A DNA stretch of 64,000 nucleotides from Rhodamnia argentea. Its lineage: Eukaryota; Streptophyta; Magnoliopsida; Myrtales; Myrtaceae. Both the position numbers and the translations under genes were made by a program. The stretch covers positions 26,956,283 through 27,020,282 of the forward strand of contig NC_063156.1 in NCBI RefSeq assembly GCF_020921035.1. Direction: 5' to 3'. Of the stretch, positions 1 to 10,164 are shown one piece after another. The notes under the pieces are model-generated. The model searched no databases and was not told where the DNA came from. It saw nothing but the letters and a program-made list of their open reading frames with translations. Position 1 is the stretch's first letter. Each line of letters begins with the position of its first letter.

Positions 1-65
1 CTTAAAGGCGAACATTGCCACTTGATTGTTGTCCATCATATCGATGAGGAGGAAGAAGATTCATA

Positions 66-132
66 GATGGGAAGAAGAAGGTGAAGGATGAAGATGGTCG
101 CTTGTTCGTTGATGGGAAGAAGAAGGTGGTGA
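66..132. repeat. 45-bp minisatellite, array copy A
   Basis: The unit starts gatgggaagaagaaggtg and continues to tggtcgcttgttcgtt (45 bp), then begins again and is cut short. The same unit occurs twice in copies B (1812-1920) and C (3589-3697). Confidence 0.7.
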
Positions 133-292
133 GGAAACATGTCAAAAGGAGGCGCTTCTGAGGGATTGAAGTTGCTACTTCCGATTAAAAAAAAAAAAGT
201 ACCCAATGAAATTTACTGATTTTTTTTTAAAATTGTTTAAAAAAGAAAATTAACCTAGTCTCGGTATTGGATCTTGTTTGGGAAAAGTTTCA

Positions 293-1490
293 TCAACTTA
301 AATGGGAAGATTTTGAATTTCTGTTGTAGATATATGATTGGGACATTCTCATAATCGTGATGGTGTCTAGGATTTCAATGCTCGATTTTTCTAGAAAATG
401 CCCCGATGTACCATAGATAGCACAAGAAACACCGACTGTCATTCCTTCCTGAATAAAAATGTAGAAACAGAATGTTTCCACCAAATACGGACTATAGGTA
501 GATCGTTCCTACACGCATTTTCGGCGCCAATCGCAACCCAATTAAGATGAAATTACGATCAATTTCACCATGGAAAAGCAAAGACGCATCAACTAACACC
601 CAATAATAAGATCGTTCCTACTCGCATTTTCGGCGCTAATCACAACCCAATTAAGATGAAATTACAATCAATTTCACCATGGAAAAGCAAAGACGCATCA
701 ACTAACACCCAAAAAAATAATAATAAATGCGGTCATCCTTTTCAAATGCTACGCAAGACGAAAAAACTAGTGCAAGTAAGAGAATGTGAAATCATTAGTA
801 GGATCTTTCTGATCAATCTAGAGATCATTTCGATTCATTTTTATTTTCATCTTTTGTGGAGATTGGCTTGGTCTTTTGTGTATTGCACCAAAGGCTTCCC
901 GACTTATAATTTATTGAAACGGAATTGGCTGAAACCGAACAAGGCCAAAGTCAAATTGTTTGAGGGTATATGAACAACGTCAGCATACAAGCACATAGTA
1001 GCAATCAATCTCCCACCTTTTTTCTAGTATACTGCCTTGTACCCCTCCACAACCCTCGTCCATAAAGGCAAGTTCTAAGATTCAACGAGTTTTGATTCAC
1101 CCAACTTCTCTCATGAATTATTGATCATGCATAACATCCCGAGCGGCCATACTTTTGATAAAATTTCAGGATTGAGAAAGGTAATATCTCTTCTAACAAT
1201 ATCGTGAGTTCATACATGTGAGTTGCACGTCCGTTGCACGTATGTCGCACATGCATTGCACAGGATAAAGATATTGAATTTATTTGCTGAGGACAGACGA
1301 GGAGGACGAAGCCAAGAAGGAAGCCGTTCAGTAGCCCTCCAATGTGATCGGAATTATCTATGCGTGAAATGAATACTTCAAGTCCTAAAAAAAGTGCTGC
1401 CACGCGGATTAATGTAAACAAACCAGCAAAAATTTTATGGCATAAAACGTTGTACTGTGCGGTGATCAGCGTAGTGCTGGTGAGTGCGGG
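293..1490 (-). pseudogene. Rhomboid-like protease fragment, copy A
   Basis: The minus-strand segment at 1125-1480 reads as a hydrophobic helix followed by IDNSDHIGGLLNGFLLGF. This matches the plant rhomboid sixth-helix block (consensus like VDNFAHIGG, with the catalytic histidine in HIGG). Reading on at lower coordinates, 293-484 encodes TVGVSCAIYG, resembling the rhomboid catalytic loop GASGALFG, but it may belong to the next unit. The catalytic GxSG is changed to GVSC. No long open frame joins the blocks and no upstream exons for the N-terminal helices are found, so this is a decayed copy. Assignment to the rhomboid family is by motif memory, not a search. Confidence 0.65.
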
Positions 1491-1811
1491 TTAAACAAGA
1501 GGTACAAAGAGCTATCATATGGATCTTCTATATGATTGATTGCTAGCTACTCTACACGGTCAGGTAACACACCACTTCCTTCCCCGCGGGGAGATGCTCT
1601 GGGTTCGGCTGCTCCTTCTCATGTTAGTGGAAAGCTGATGGCCACCGTCAGCCCCATCGAGATGACACCGACCCTCGGTCGGGACGGCTTGAGATAGCAA
1701 ACGTTGGCTAGGACGGCCAGGATCGGGAGGCCAGCAATGACTGCAACCTTAAAGGCAAACATTGCAACTTGATTGTTGTCTATCATATTGATGAGAGGAA
1801 GAAGATTCGTA

Positions 1812-1920
1812 GATGGAAAGAAGAAGGTGGAGGATGAAGATGGTTGCTCGTTCGTGGATGGAAAAAAAAAGGTAGAGGATGAAGATGGTCGCTCGTTCAT
1901 AGATGGAAAGAATTAGGTGG
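1812..1920. repeat. 45-bp minisatellite, array copy B
   Basis: Two full 45-bp units start at 1812 and 1857, followed by a partial third. The unit length is a multiple of three, which keeps an accidental frame open across it; that explains the DGKKKVEDEDGRS-like reading and is not evidence of a gene. Confidence 0.75.
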
Positions 1921-2056
1921 CGAAGAAACATGTCAAAAGGAGGCACTTACGAGGGATTGAAGTAGCCGCTAAAATTTACGGAAAAAGTTTTTAAAAATGT
2001 TTTAAAAAGCAAATTAGCATGGTCTCGGTATTGAATCTTGTTTGGGCAAAGTTTCA

Positions 2057-3270
2057 TCACCTTAAATGGGAGGATTTCGAATTTCTATTGTGAATATCTA
2101 ATTGGGACATTCTCATAATCGTGATGGAGTCCACGATTTCAATACTCGATTTTTTTAGAAAATGCCCCGATCTACCATAGATAGCACAAGAAACACCGAC
2201 TGTCATTTCTTCCCGAATAAAAATGTAGAGACAGAATGCTTCCACCGAATACGGACTATAGGTAGATCGTTCCCACTCGCACTTCTGGCGCCAATCACAA
2301 CCCAATTAATATGAAATTACAACCAATATAATTCAGCATGGAAAAACAAAGATGCATCAACTAATTTAGCTTTCAATAATTAATATAGTTTCACACCCAA
2401 AAAATAATATTAAATACGGTTATCCTTTTAAAATGATACACAAGACTAAAAAGCTAATGTAATTAAGAGAACGTGAAATTACTAGTAGGATCTTCTGATC
2501 AATTCGGAGATCATTTCGATTCATTTTTATTTTCATCTTTTGTCGAGATTGGCTTGGTCTTTTGTGTACCGCACCGAAGGTTTCTCGCCTTATCATTTAT
2601 TGAAATAGAATCGACTGAAACCGAACAAGGCCAAGGTCAAATTGTTTGAGAGTATACGAATGACGTTAGCATGCAAGCCCATAGCAGCGATCAATCTCCA
2701 ACCTCGTTTCTAGTACACCACCTTGCACCCCTCCACAACCCTCATCCACAAAGGCAAGTGCTAAGATTAAACGAGTTTTGATTCACCCAACTTCTCTCGT
2801 GAATTATTGATCATGCATAACATCTCAAGCGGCCATACTTTTGATAAAATTTGAGGATTGAGAAAGGTCATATATCTTCCAACTTCTCTCATGAATTATT
2901 GATCATGCATAACGCCTCAAGCGGCCATACTTTTGTTAAAATTTCAGGATTGAGAAAGGTAATATCTCTTCTAACAATATCGTGAGTTCATACATGTGAG
3001 TTGCACGTCCGTTGCACGTATGTAGCGCATGCATTGCACGGGATAAAGATATTGAATTTATTTGCTGAGGACAGTTGAGGAGGATGAAGCCAAGAAGGAA
3101 GCCGTTCAGTACCCCTCCAATGTGATCGAAATTATCTATGTGTGAAATGAATACTCCGAGTCCTAAAAAAAGTGCTACCAAGCTGATTAGTGTAAACAGA
3201 CCAGCGAAAATCTTGTGGCATAAAATGTTGTACTGTGTAGTAATCAGTGTAGTGCTGGTGAATGTGGGTT
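2057..3270 (-). pseudogene. Rhomboid-like protease fragment, copy B
   Basis: Minus strand. The block at 2936-3260 encodes a helix and IDNFDHIGGVLNGFLLGF, the rhomboid histidine helix, then stops near 2936. The block at 2057-2305 encodes TVGVSCAIYGRSGHFL, the serine-loop counterpart with GVSC instead of GxSG. Just upstream of the histidine block (about 3180-3250) the frame reads LITTQYNILCHKIFAGLFTL, aligning with the stretch that links serine and histidine helices in plant rhomboids. The pieces are not in one continuous frame and lack the N-terminal exons, so I call it a pseudogene. Confidence 0.65.
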
Positions 3271-3588
3271 AAACAGGAGGTACAAAGAGCTATCATATGG
3301 ATCTTTTATACGATTGATTGCTAGCTACTCTACATGGTCTAGTGACGCACCACTTCCTTCACTGCGGGGAGATGCTGGGTTCGGCAGCTCCTTCTCATGC
3401 CGGTGGAAAGGCGATGGCCACCGTCGGTCCCATGGGGCTGAAGCTAACCCTCAGGTGGGATGGCTTGAGACAGCAAACGTTGGCCGGGATGGCCGGGATC
3501 AGGAGGCCAGCAATGATTGCAACCTTAAAGGCGAACATTGCAACTTGATTGTTGTTTATCATATTAATGAGGAGGAAGAAGATTCGCA

Positions 3589-3700
3589 GATGGGAAGAAG
3601 AAGGTGGAGGATGAAGATGGTCGCCCGTTCGTGGATGGAAAAAAAAAGGTGGAGGATGAAGATGGTCGCTCGTTCATAGATGGGAAGAAGAAGGTGGTGA
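3589..3700. repeat. 45-bp minisatellite, array copy C
   Basis: Two full 45-bp units start at 3589 and 3634, followed by a partial third from 3679. Differences between units are single substitutions (cccgttcgtg against ctcgttcata). Confidence 0.75.
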
Positions 3701-3833
3701 AGAAACATGTCAAAAGGAGGCGCTTATGGGGGATTGAAGTAGCCACTAAAATTTACGGAAAAAGTTTTTTAAAAAATTTTAAAAAGAAAATTAGCCTGGT
3801 CTCGATATTGAATCTTGTTTGGGCAAAGTTTCA

Positions 3834-4880
3834 TCAGCTTAAGTGGGAGGATTTCCAATTCCTGTTGTGAATGTCTAATTGGGACATTCTCATAATCGTG
3901 ATGGAGTCCACAATTTCAATACTCGATTTTTCTAGAAAACACCCCGATATACGATAGATAGCACAGGAAGCACTGATTGTCATTCCTTTACGAATAAAAA
4001 TGTAGAGACGGGATGCTTCCACCGAATACGGACTATAGGTAGATCATTCCCACTCGTACTTCCTGCGCCAATCACAACCCAATTAATATGAAATTACGAC
4101 CAATATAATTCAGCATGGATAAACAAAGATGCATCAACTAATATAGCTTTCAATAATTAATATAGTTTCACCCCCAAAAATAATATTAAATACAGTTATC
4201 CTTTTCAAATGCTATGCAAAACTAAAAAGTTAACGTAATTAAGAGAATGTGAAATCATTAGTAGGATCTTCCGATCAATTCGGAGATCATTTCGATTCAT
4301 TTTTATTTTCATCTTTTGTCGAGATTGGTTTGGTCTTACGTGTACCGCACCGAAGGTTTCTCGCTTTATTATTTATCAAAACGGAATATGCTGAAACCAA
4401 ACAAGGCCAAGGTCAAATTGTTTGAGAGTATATGAATGACGTTAGCATGCAAGCACATAGCAGCGATCAATCTCCAACCTTGTTTTTGTACACCACCTTG
4501 TACCCCTCCACAACCCTCATCCATAAAGGCAAGTGTTAAGATTCAGCAAGTTTTGATTCACCCAACTTCTTTCGTGAATTATTGATCATGCATAACGTCT
4601 TGAGAGGCCATACTTTTGATAAAATTCCAAGAGTGATAAAGGTAATATCTTGTCTAATAATATCGCGAGTTCACACATGTGAGTTGCACGTATGTTGCAC
4701 ATGCATTGCACGGGATAAAAATATTGAAATTATTTGTTGAGGACAGACGAGCGGGATGAAGCCAAGAAGGAAGCCGGTCAGTAGCCCTACAATGTGACTG
4801 GAATTATTTACATATGAAATGAATACTCCTAGTGCTAGACAAAGTGCTGCCACACGGATTAGTGTAAACAGACCAGCAAC
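3834..4880 (-). pseudogene. Rhomboid-like protease fragments, copy C, array end
   Basis: The block at 4671-4880 (minus) encodes VAGLFTLIRVAALCLALGVF followed by VNNSSHIVGLLTGFLLGF. Here HIGG has become HIVG. It is preceded at 4881-4887 by CTTTTAG, a good splice acceptor, which copies A and B lack. The serine-loop block for the next unit lies at 3834-4022 (TISASCAIYRISGCFL) and is the most diverged of the three. No serine-loop block was found to the right of 4880, so the copy was truncated when the array formed or inserted. Confidence 0.6.
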
Positions 4881-4884
4881 CTAA

Positions 4885-5437
4885 AAGAACGAAAGAAATA
4901 ATACATGAAAATAAGCGCTTCACCGTTAAATTAGACAATACAAACTCTTAACATAAAAGCAAGTCAAAGTTTTGGTATTTGATTTACTTGTGCCGATACC
5001 TAAATTTTGGCCACCATTTTTAGTAAAAATTAGGACCTAATCTTAGTCCCTAGCAAAATATTCAAATCATTTGCATGTAGTTTTCATTTAGTTAATTTAA
5101 TTTTCCCATCCATTTGCATTTTAATCGGACCGATGGCGGATGGATTTATTGAATGCTCTCGGTTTAATTAAATTAATTGGAATAACAACATGAAAAATAA
5201 TTGAGCCCACCAATATGATATGGCCGAAAATTGCATGTGTACGTGCGGTACAAAGATTGAAAATGTCAGCGTTATCAAATTCGGTGATAATAAGAATATG
5301 GCTTGGTTCTATGTCAATTAAAAAGACGAAAAGAGCAGAAAAAGTTTTATCCAGACCTTAGAACTATTTGAATTTAAAAAAAAGGAAAAAATATATTAGA
5401 TAAATTGTTAATTTAAGGAGTTGAATGGTCCTTTTTT
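4885..5437. other. Intergenic, AT-rich, no gene seen
   Basis: AT-rich sequence between the rhomboid array and the plastid insert. I see no coding frame, RNA gene or clear terminal repeats in it. Confidence 0.6.
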
Positions 5438-5556
5438 GAGGATGGAGGGACTTGAACCCTCACGATTTTTAAAGTCGACGGATTTTCTTCTTACTATGAA
5501 TTTCATTTTTGTCGGTATCGACGCATAGAATGGGACTCTATCTTTATTCCCGTCCG
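5438..5556 (-). mobile_element. Nuclear plastid DNA insert (trnL-UAA 3' exon and intron end)
   Basis: The plus strand reads gatggagggacttgaaccct, which is the reverse complement of the end of chloroplast trnL-UAA (the widely used trnL primer site reads GGGGATAGAGGGACTTGAAC). It continues through cgatttttaaagtcgacgga and then into a stretch typical of the 3' end of the trnL group I intron (tgtcggtatcgac, gaatgggactctatctttat). Resemblance stops at about 5556. Only about 120 bp are present, with several substitutions from the plastid form, so this is an old, non-functional fragment. Confidence 0.8.
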
Positions 5557-5983
5557 AAAGATAAGGACATATTCTTTAGATTTTTAAAAGGGAAAGATGA
5601 ACCGATGGATACCTCGAAGAAACTCTATACTTTGGCTATATAAAGGGGGGATTCATTCACGTTAAAGGAGGCCCCACAATTCATTGAATGCACGGCACAC
5701 AACAAAAATCACGGCAGAATGTCTCGACCCCGATCGGACGTCTATGGCAAAAAGTATTGACGGGGGGGACAAGGCACATCAAACATCGGATGGTGGCAGT
5801 TCGGAGCACGGTATGTCCGTTTCCATTTCAGATCTATTCCTAGTGTCGAGGTCAATGATGGGGGCCTAATGCCGGAAACTATGAAGCCACGGCATCTCCA
5901 TGGACAAGTCGAGATACTGGACCTGCTTTGGGTGTAGCCGATGAGCGGGCGGTTGCCGCCGGTTCTCGTGTTCTTGCTTCGCT
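5557..5983. other. Short intergenic region downstream of CHX
   Basis: This holds the presumed 3' UTR and terminator of the minus-strand CHX gene and unassigned sequence. A 61-codon plus-strand frame at 5684-5869 has no recognisable domain and I do not call it a gene. Confidence 0.5.
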
Positions 5984-8835
5984 TTAGGAAGCGCTTTTGC
6001 GCCGCCAGTTCTTGACTTTCCAGTGACGGGCGTTGGCCAAAAACCTGCTCGACCCACCTTCAAGCCCCAAACTATTGTTGGTATACTGCTGCACTACCAG
6101 AACAGATGAGTTCAACGCGAAGTTAGACGTGACGATCGCGTCTCCTAAGGCTCCCAGCTCCGGATACTCAGATAATTCCGACAGGCTCGCCAGGAGCGGG
6201 GATGTGCTCTGTTTCCCTCGTCCCACGATGCACAGTTCATACGATTCTCGCTCCATTGCTTGCCTTATGGCGGTCAGGGTTTCGTTCATGTCGTTCACCA
6301 CTTCCTCTGTGTAAGTGACGGACTGACTGTCCATCGTCTTCGACTTGAATTCGTTTATGTAGTCTTCGTCTATGGCTCTTTGCTTCACGTGCTCCTCGAA
6401 GAAGGTAAAAACCCCTTCGCTGTCCTTGGGGTCGTCCAGCGGCGTGGGGTCGACGGCGCCGTCCCCTTCGAAGAACCGTACCACCGTCAGGTGAACCTCA
6501 GGCTGGCATGACATCCTCCAGGCATACGCTAAGGCCTCCCGATCGTCGGGCCCGCATACGAAGAACATTAACAATGCGCGCTGCCTGTGGTTGGACATCC
6601 CTAGACCTCGGTTGACCAGCAAAGCCACGGAGCAGGGCGCTCCCGCCAGCACATTTTCGTTGACGTCTTTGATGGAAGAACTCCTGTTCTCGGGTTCGTC
6701 GTTGTTCTTTCCCTGTATGTGGAACGGGAGGATTATGATCGAAGCTCGCTTGTCTTCCGCGATGCTGCAAACGTCCACGTGTAGCGTGGCGTAGGGTGAC
6801 AGAGCGGTCAGAGCTTCGACTGACACGGTGTTGTCGCTTTCCCTTGCATAGTTTTCAAAGGCTTCAATGATCTGATCCGTCTCGGGCTTGGCGTGCTCCT
6901 CGCCTGGCCTGTGAGAATTCGGCTTGTACGCGTCGTGCACGACCAGCATCGCCGCCGAAGTGTGCTCTGTGAGCTCCACCAGGTGGACGGCCACGACGTG
7001 GATCGGGGACTGCCTGGTAGCATGAGACAGCTGCAGTAGGTTCACGATGCCGCGCATGCCCTGTGTTGAGTAGATGCCCGCCAGGACTTGAAACGGCGAA
7101 TCTGGCCCGTTGCTCTCGATGGTCCTCCGTTTGTGCACAAGCAGAGGCTTTTCAAATCTGTAGGAGTGCCTGATGATGGGAGGGACTGTGATCGTCATCA
7201 CCAGGAGTGCTACAACCATCACCGCAGATGACTCAATGTCCAGAAGCTGCATCACATAAACAAAATCACAAGGCTTACGAGACTTCAACTAGAATCGCGG
7301 TGTGAACGATGAATTACAGAGCCGTACCAACAGATCCCGCCCGATGTTGATGACGATAATGGCCAATAGTCCTTTAGTGTTCATGAGCACTCCGAGCGTC
7401 ACGGCTTCTCGTCTTTCCATATTGTAGGATACGGAGATGAAAACGGTGCTCAAGAACTTGGCGGCCCAAGCCAAGCATACGAAGACCACCACATGCACGG
7501 CGGTCCTTCCTTGTGGTACCATGTGGGGGATATTGGTCCGGACGCCGTTCAGTAGGCAATACATTGGTACCATTATCCATGATGTCACCCTGTCGAGCCT
7601 CTCCGTGATCAGGGTTGCGAGCTGGCCACTCGGCATGATGAAACCGAACATGAAAGCCCCGAAGATGGAGTACACTCCTATTGCATCTGTTAGGAAACCC
7701 CACAGCATGACTCCGCAGAGGACGAATTGGACCTGGTACTCCGTGTATTCCTCCCCATCCATCGTCTGGTCGATGAGCCACAGGAGAGCCGGGCGGCCCA
7801 CGTACAAGCAGAGCAGCACGAAAACGCCCGTTGCAATCGCGATGGGGAGGATGTCGTCGTGAGAAATTGTGAGCATTGTGACGAGTAACAGCCAAGTGCC
7901 TATGTCGCTCACATAGGCACAAGACAGCGCAGTTCTTCCAGTCTCCGTGCGCAGGAGCTTGACTTCGGACAGAATCCGCGTGACGTCGGGTAAGTTGGTG
8001 GCCGTGAGGGCGATGCCCCACACGAAAGCTCCCTTTTGCCTCAACCACTTCTTGTCCGTGCTTTCAGCTTTTGGGGCAATGACGAAATATGAGCCGAATC
8101 CTATGGCGAGCGGGACAAGAATCCCGGCCAGGGCGATGCTTATGGATTTCCTCTGGATTCGTAGTATAGGAGCCAAGTTCATCTCTAACCCGACGAGGAA
8201 CATATAGTAGACGACACCCAAGTTGGTGAACGCCTCCATGGTTGGCGCGCTCGAGAAGTCAAGGAACATATTGTGGAAGTCAAAGTTATTTGCTAGCAAC
8301 GTCGGCCCGATGAGGATGCCGCCCTGAAAGCAAATTGAGTAGGAAAGTTGATGAGTTTCAGCTCTTTTTTGTTGCTTCCTCTTCATTTTTCAGATGGCCA
8401 AGATGAGAAATGGGAAAAGGAAAGCTAGCGTTAGGAACAGAAAGGAAAAAACTAGGAGGCTCTTAATAATGTTTCCAGAGCTCAATCTTATAATAAACCA
8501 TATCTGAATCAGTCTAGGATTCGGAAATTCGAAAACAACACAACGTTTCATAAGCTCGGGTCCGTTAAAATGGAAAACACACACCATAAGGTCATCGGAC
8601 TCACAATGATCTCGGCGACAAACCGAGGCTGATGGAGGGGCTTAAGGAGGATGGAGATAAGGCCGCCCAGGACGATCATGAGCAGAATTTGGCTGAACAA
8701 AATGGGAAGAGTGTTGGCAAGAGGATCCTGGCTCCAATCCAAGTTGGTTAAATTAGCAGGCGGGCACACTTTCACCTCGTTCCTTTCCCCGTTCACGATG
8801 ATCTTGTAATTGAAGAAACTATTTTCGAGCACCAT
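5984..8835 (-). CDS. CHX-type cation/H+ antiporter (CHX15-like)
   Basis: Three coding exons on the minus strand: 8835-8605, 8323-7328 and 7246-5984. Joins are GT-AG and in phase 0, giving about 829 residues, normal for the plant CHX family (CPA2 monovalent cation/proton antiporters of endomembranes or plasma membrane). Start is the ATG at 8833-8835. Residues about 45-420 form the membrane antiporter domain; GGILIGP sits at 78-84 across the first junction. The ion-path region reads TNLPDVTRIL (186-195) and VSDIGTW (215-221), keeping the aspartate; the more usual CHX form is ND, and S-D is, from memory, seen in the CHX15 clade. The C-terminal half (about 420-829) is the cytosolic regulatory region with Usp-like folds. 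No break is seen. Transported ion is not readable from sequence; K+ is typical of the family. Confidence 0.93.
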
Positions 8836-10100
8836 TTTCGCAGATGATGATGATGATGATCTTGAACTGGTTGCAGAAAGAAGACGAAGCAAAAAGCTTC
8901 TCTCTGCAAGGTGCTCAAGTTAATGGGTGGGGTGGGGAGCAAAGAACAGAGTTAGAAAAAGGAAGAAGAAGAAATCAATAACTGCTAGGAGTTTGGTTCG
9001 TAGGGCTGTGAGTTTTTATCTGGGTTGGCCTCTGCAACTGCTAAAGCAGTGTCAATGGCTCTCTTCTTCTTGTACCTGTACAGCTCATAAGCCTAGAAAC
9101 TTTTTGTTGAGGATCAGTTAAACTGTTTGTGCTAAAATAGCTAAAATTGTCCAAGGGGTTATTTGGTTTGCTATCCGGCACCGTGCGCGGCTGTGATTCG
9201 GGTCGATCTAGCTATTATTAACCGCTGGAACATGGATCGCTAGCGAAACCGACCCGCGATTCGCATAGGAACAACTTCGCATATGGTCGATAGCGATCGA
9301 TGGAATAGCAAATCCATGTATTTCATTCAGACTTTCGGGTCAGCCATGAAAATTACGAGAAAGGCGCTTAACATTGATGCAAAACTTGAGAGGCGACATG
9401 TTCTTGATGTTAATATTGGTCGATTTTGTTTCGGGTTATGCCGGCACAGCTTGGATTAAACACTCGCAAAGCTGTGACGGAACATTACTTTTGGGCGTAA
9501 ATGTAATTTAAAAATACCATATTAAAAGGAACAATTACAAAGTTGTTCCTCTCATTGTTGCTTCTACAACGAAAATTATCAAAAAGGTTCTAAATCTATT
9601 TTTCTAAACTTTTTTTTGGCCAATTCAGTACATTTATGTCAATTCAGTTCTTCCGATCAACTTTGACCAACCGTTGACACGGTGGTGCCGTGGAAACTTT
9701 GGTAATTTTTTCCTGCTTCTATAAAAGGAGCAACAGGTTTGTTTGAGATTTTCCGTTATTTGAACGAAAATTCAGGCTTTATCGTTGAAAAAAGTCCAAA
9801 AAAAAAAAAAAAAGAGTCTCCATTGTTTGGCAAGAAGGGAAAAATAGAAGAATTCAATTTGGCAGGTTCTGAAAACTAAATAGAATCTTCCTAACTTTTC
9901 AAGGTTTTTCATTTATGAAATCCAAACCCAACTTCCCCAGAAATTTGCAGTTCTTGTAATTCATGCCATCTCCAACCTAAAATCATTATTCAACATTTTC
10001 TCGAGACATGAAAGAGCTAAATGTATTTTTCTTCATTGCACCACAATTATACAATACTACCGACTATAAACTTTAGCATCTATGCAAAAAATGAAGAGAA
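8836..10100. other. CHX upstream region and repeat remnants
   Basis: Presumed CHX promoter and 5' UTR lie just above 8835; a (TGA)n-like run (gatgatgatgatgat) is present near 8842-8860. At 9155-9320 there is an imperfect inverted repeat (ttggtttgctatccg against tggatttgctattcca). At 9575-9700 there is a one-armed remnant of the foldback family described at 17850 and 50258 (ccaattcagtac, tgaccaaccgttgacac). No coding frame is supported. Confidence 0.5.
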
Positions 10101-10164
10101 GAAGAACATTTTCCGCTCACGTTGAATACAGATCTTTCATTCCATGAGATGCTTTTGACATTAA

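Larger units (their letters stand above)
1..4880 (-). repeat. Tandem array of about 1.75-kb units carrying rhomboid gene remnants
   Basis: Three direct repeats are visible. The phrase 'cttaaaggc(g/a)aacattgc' starts at 1, 1750 and 3525, giving periods of 1749 and 1776 bases. The first unit begins at or before the window edge and the last stops near 4880. Each unit holds, on the minus strand, a segment like the rhomboid serine loop and a segment like the rhomboid histidine helix, plus a short 45-bp minisatellite. Units differ by many substitutions and small indels, so the array is not recent. The array right end coincides with a splice-acceptor-like sequence, which suggests the rightmost copy is closest to the ancestral exon structure. 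Confidence 0.85.
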
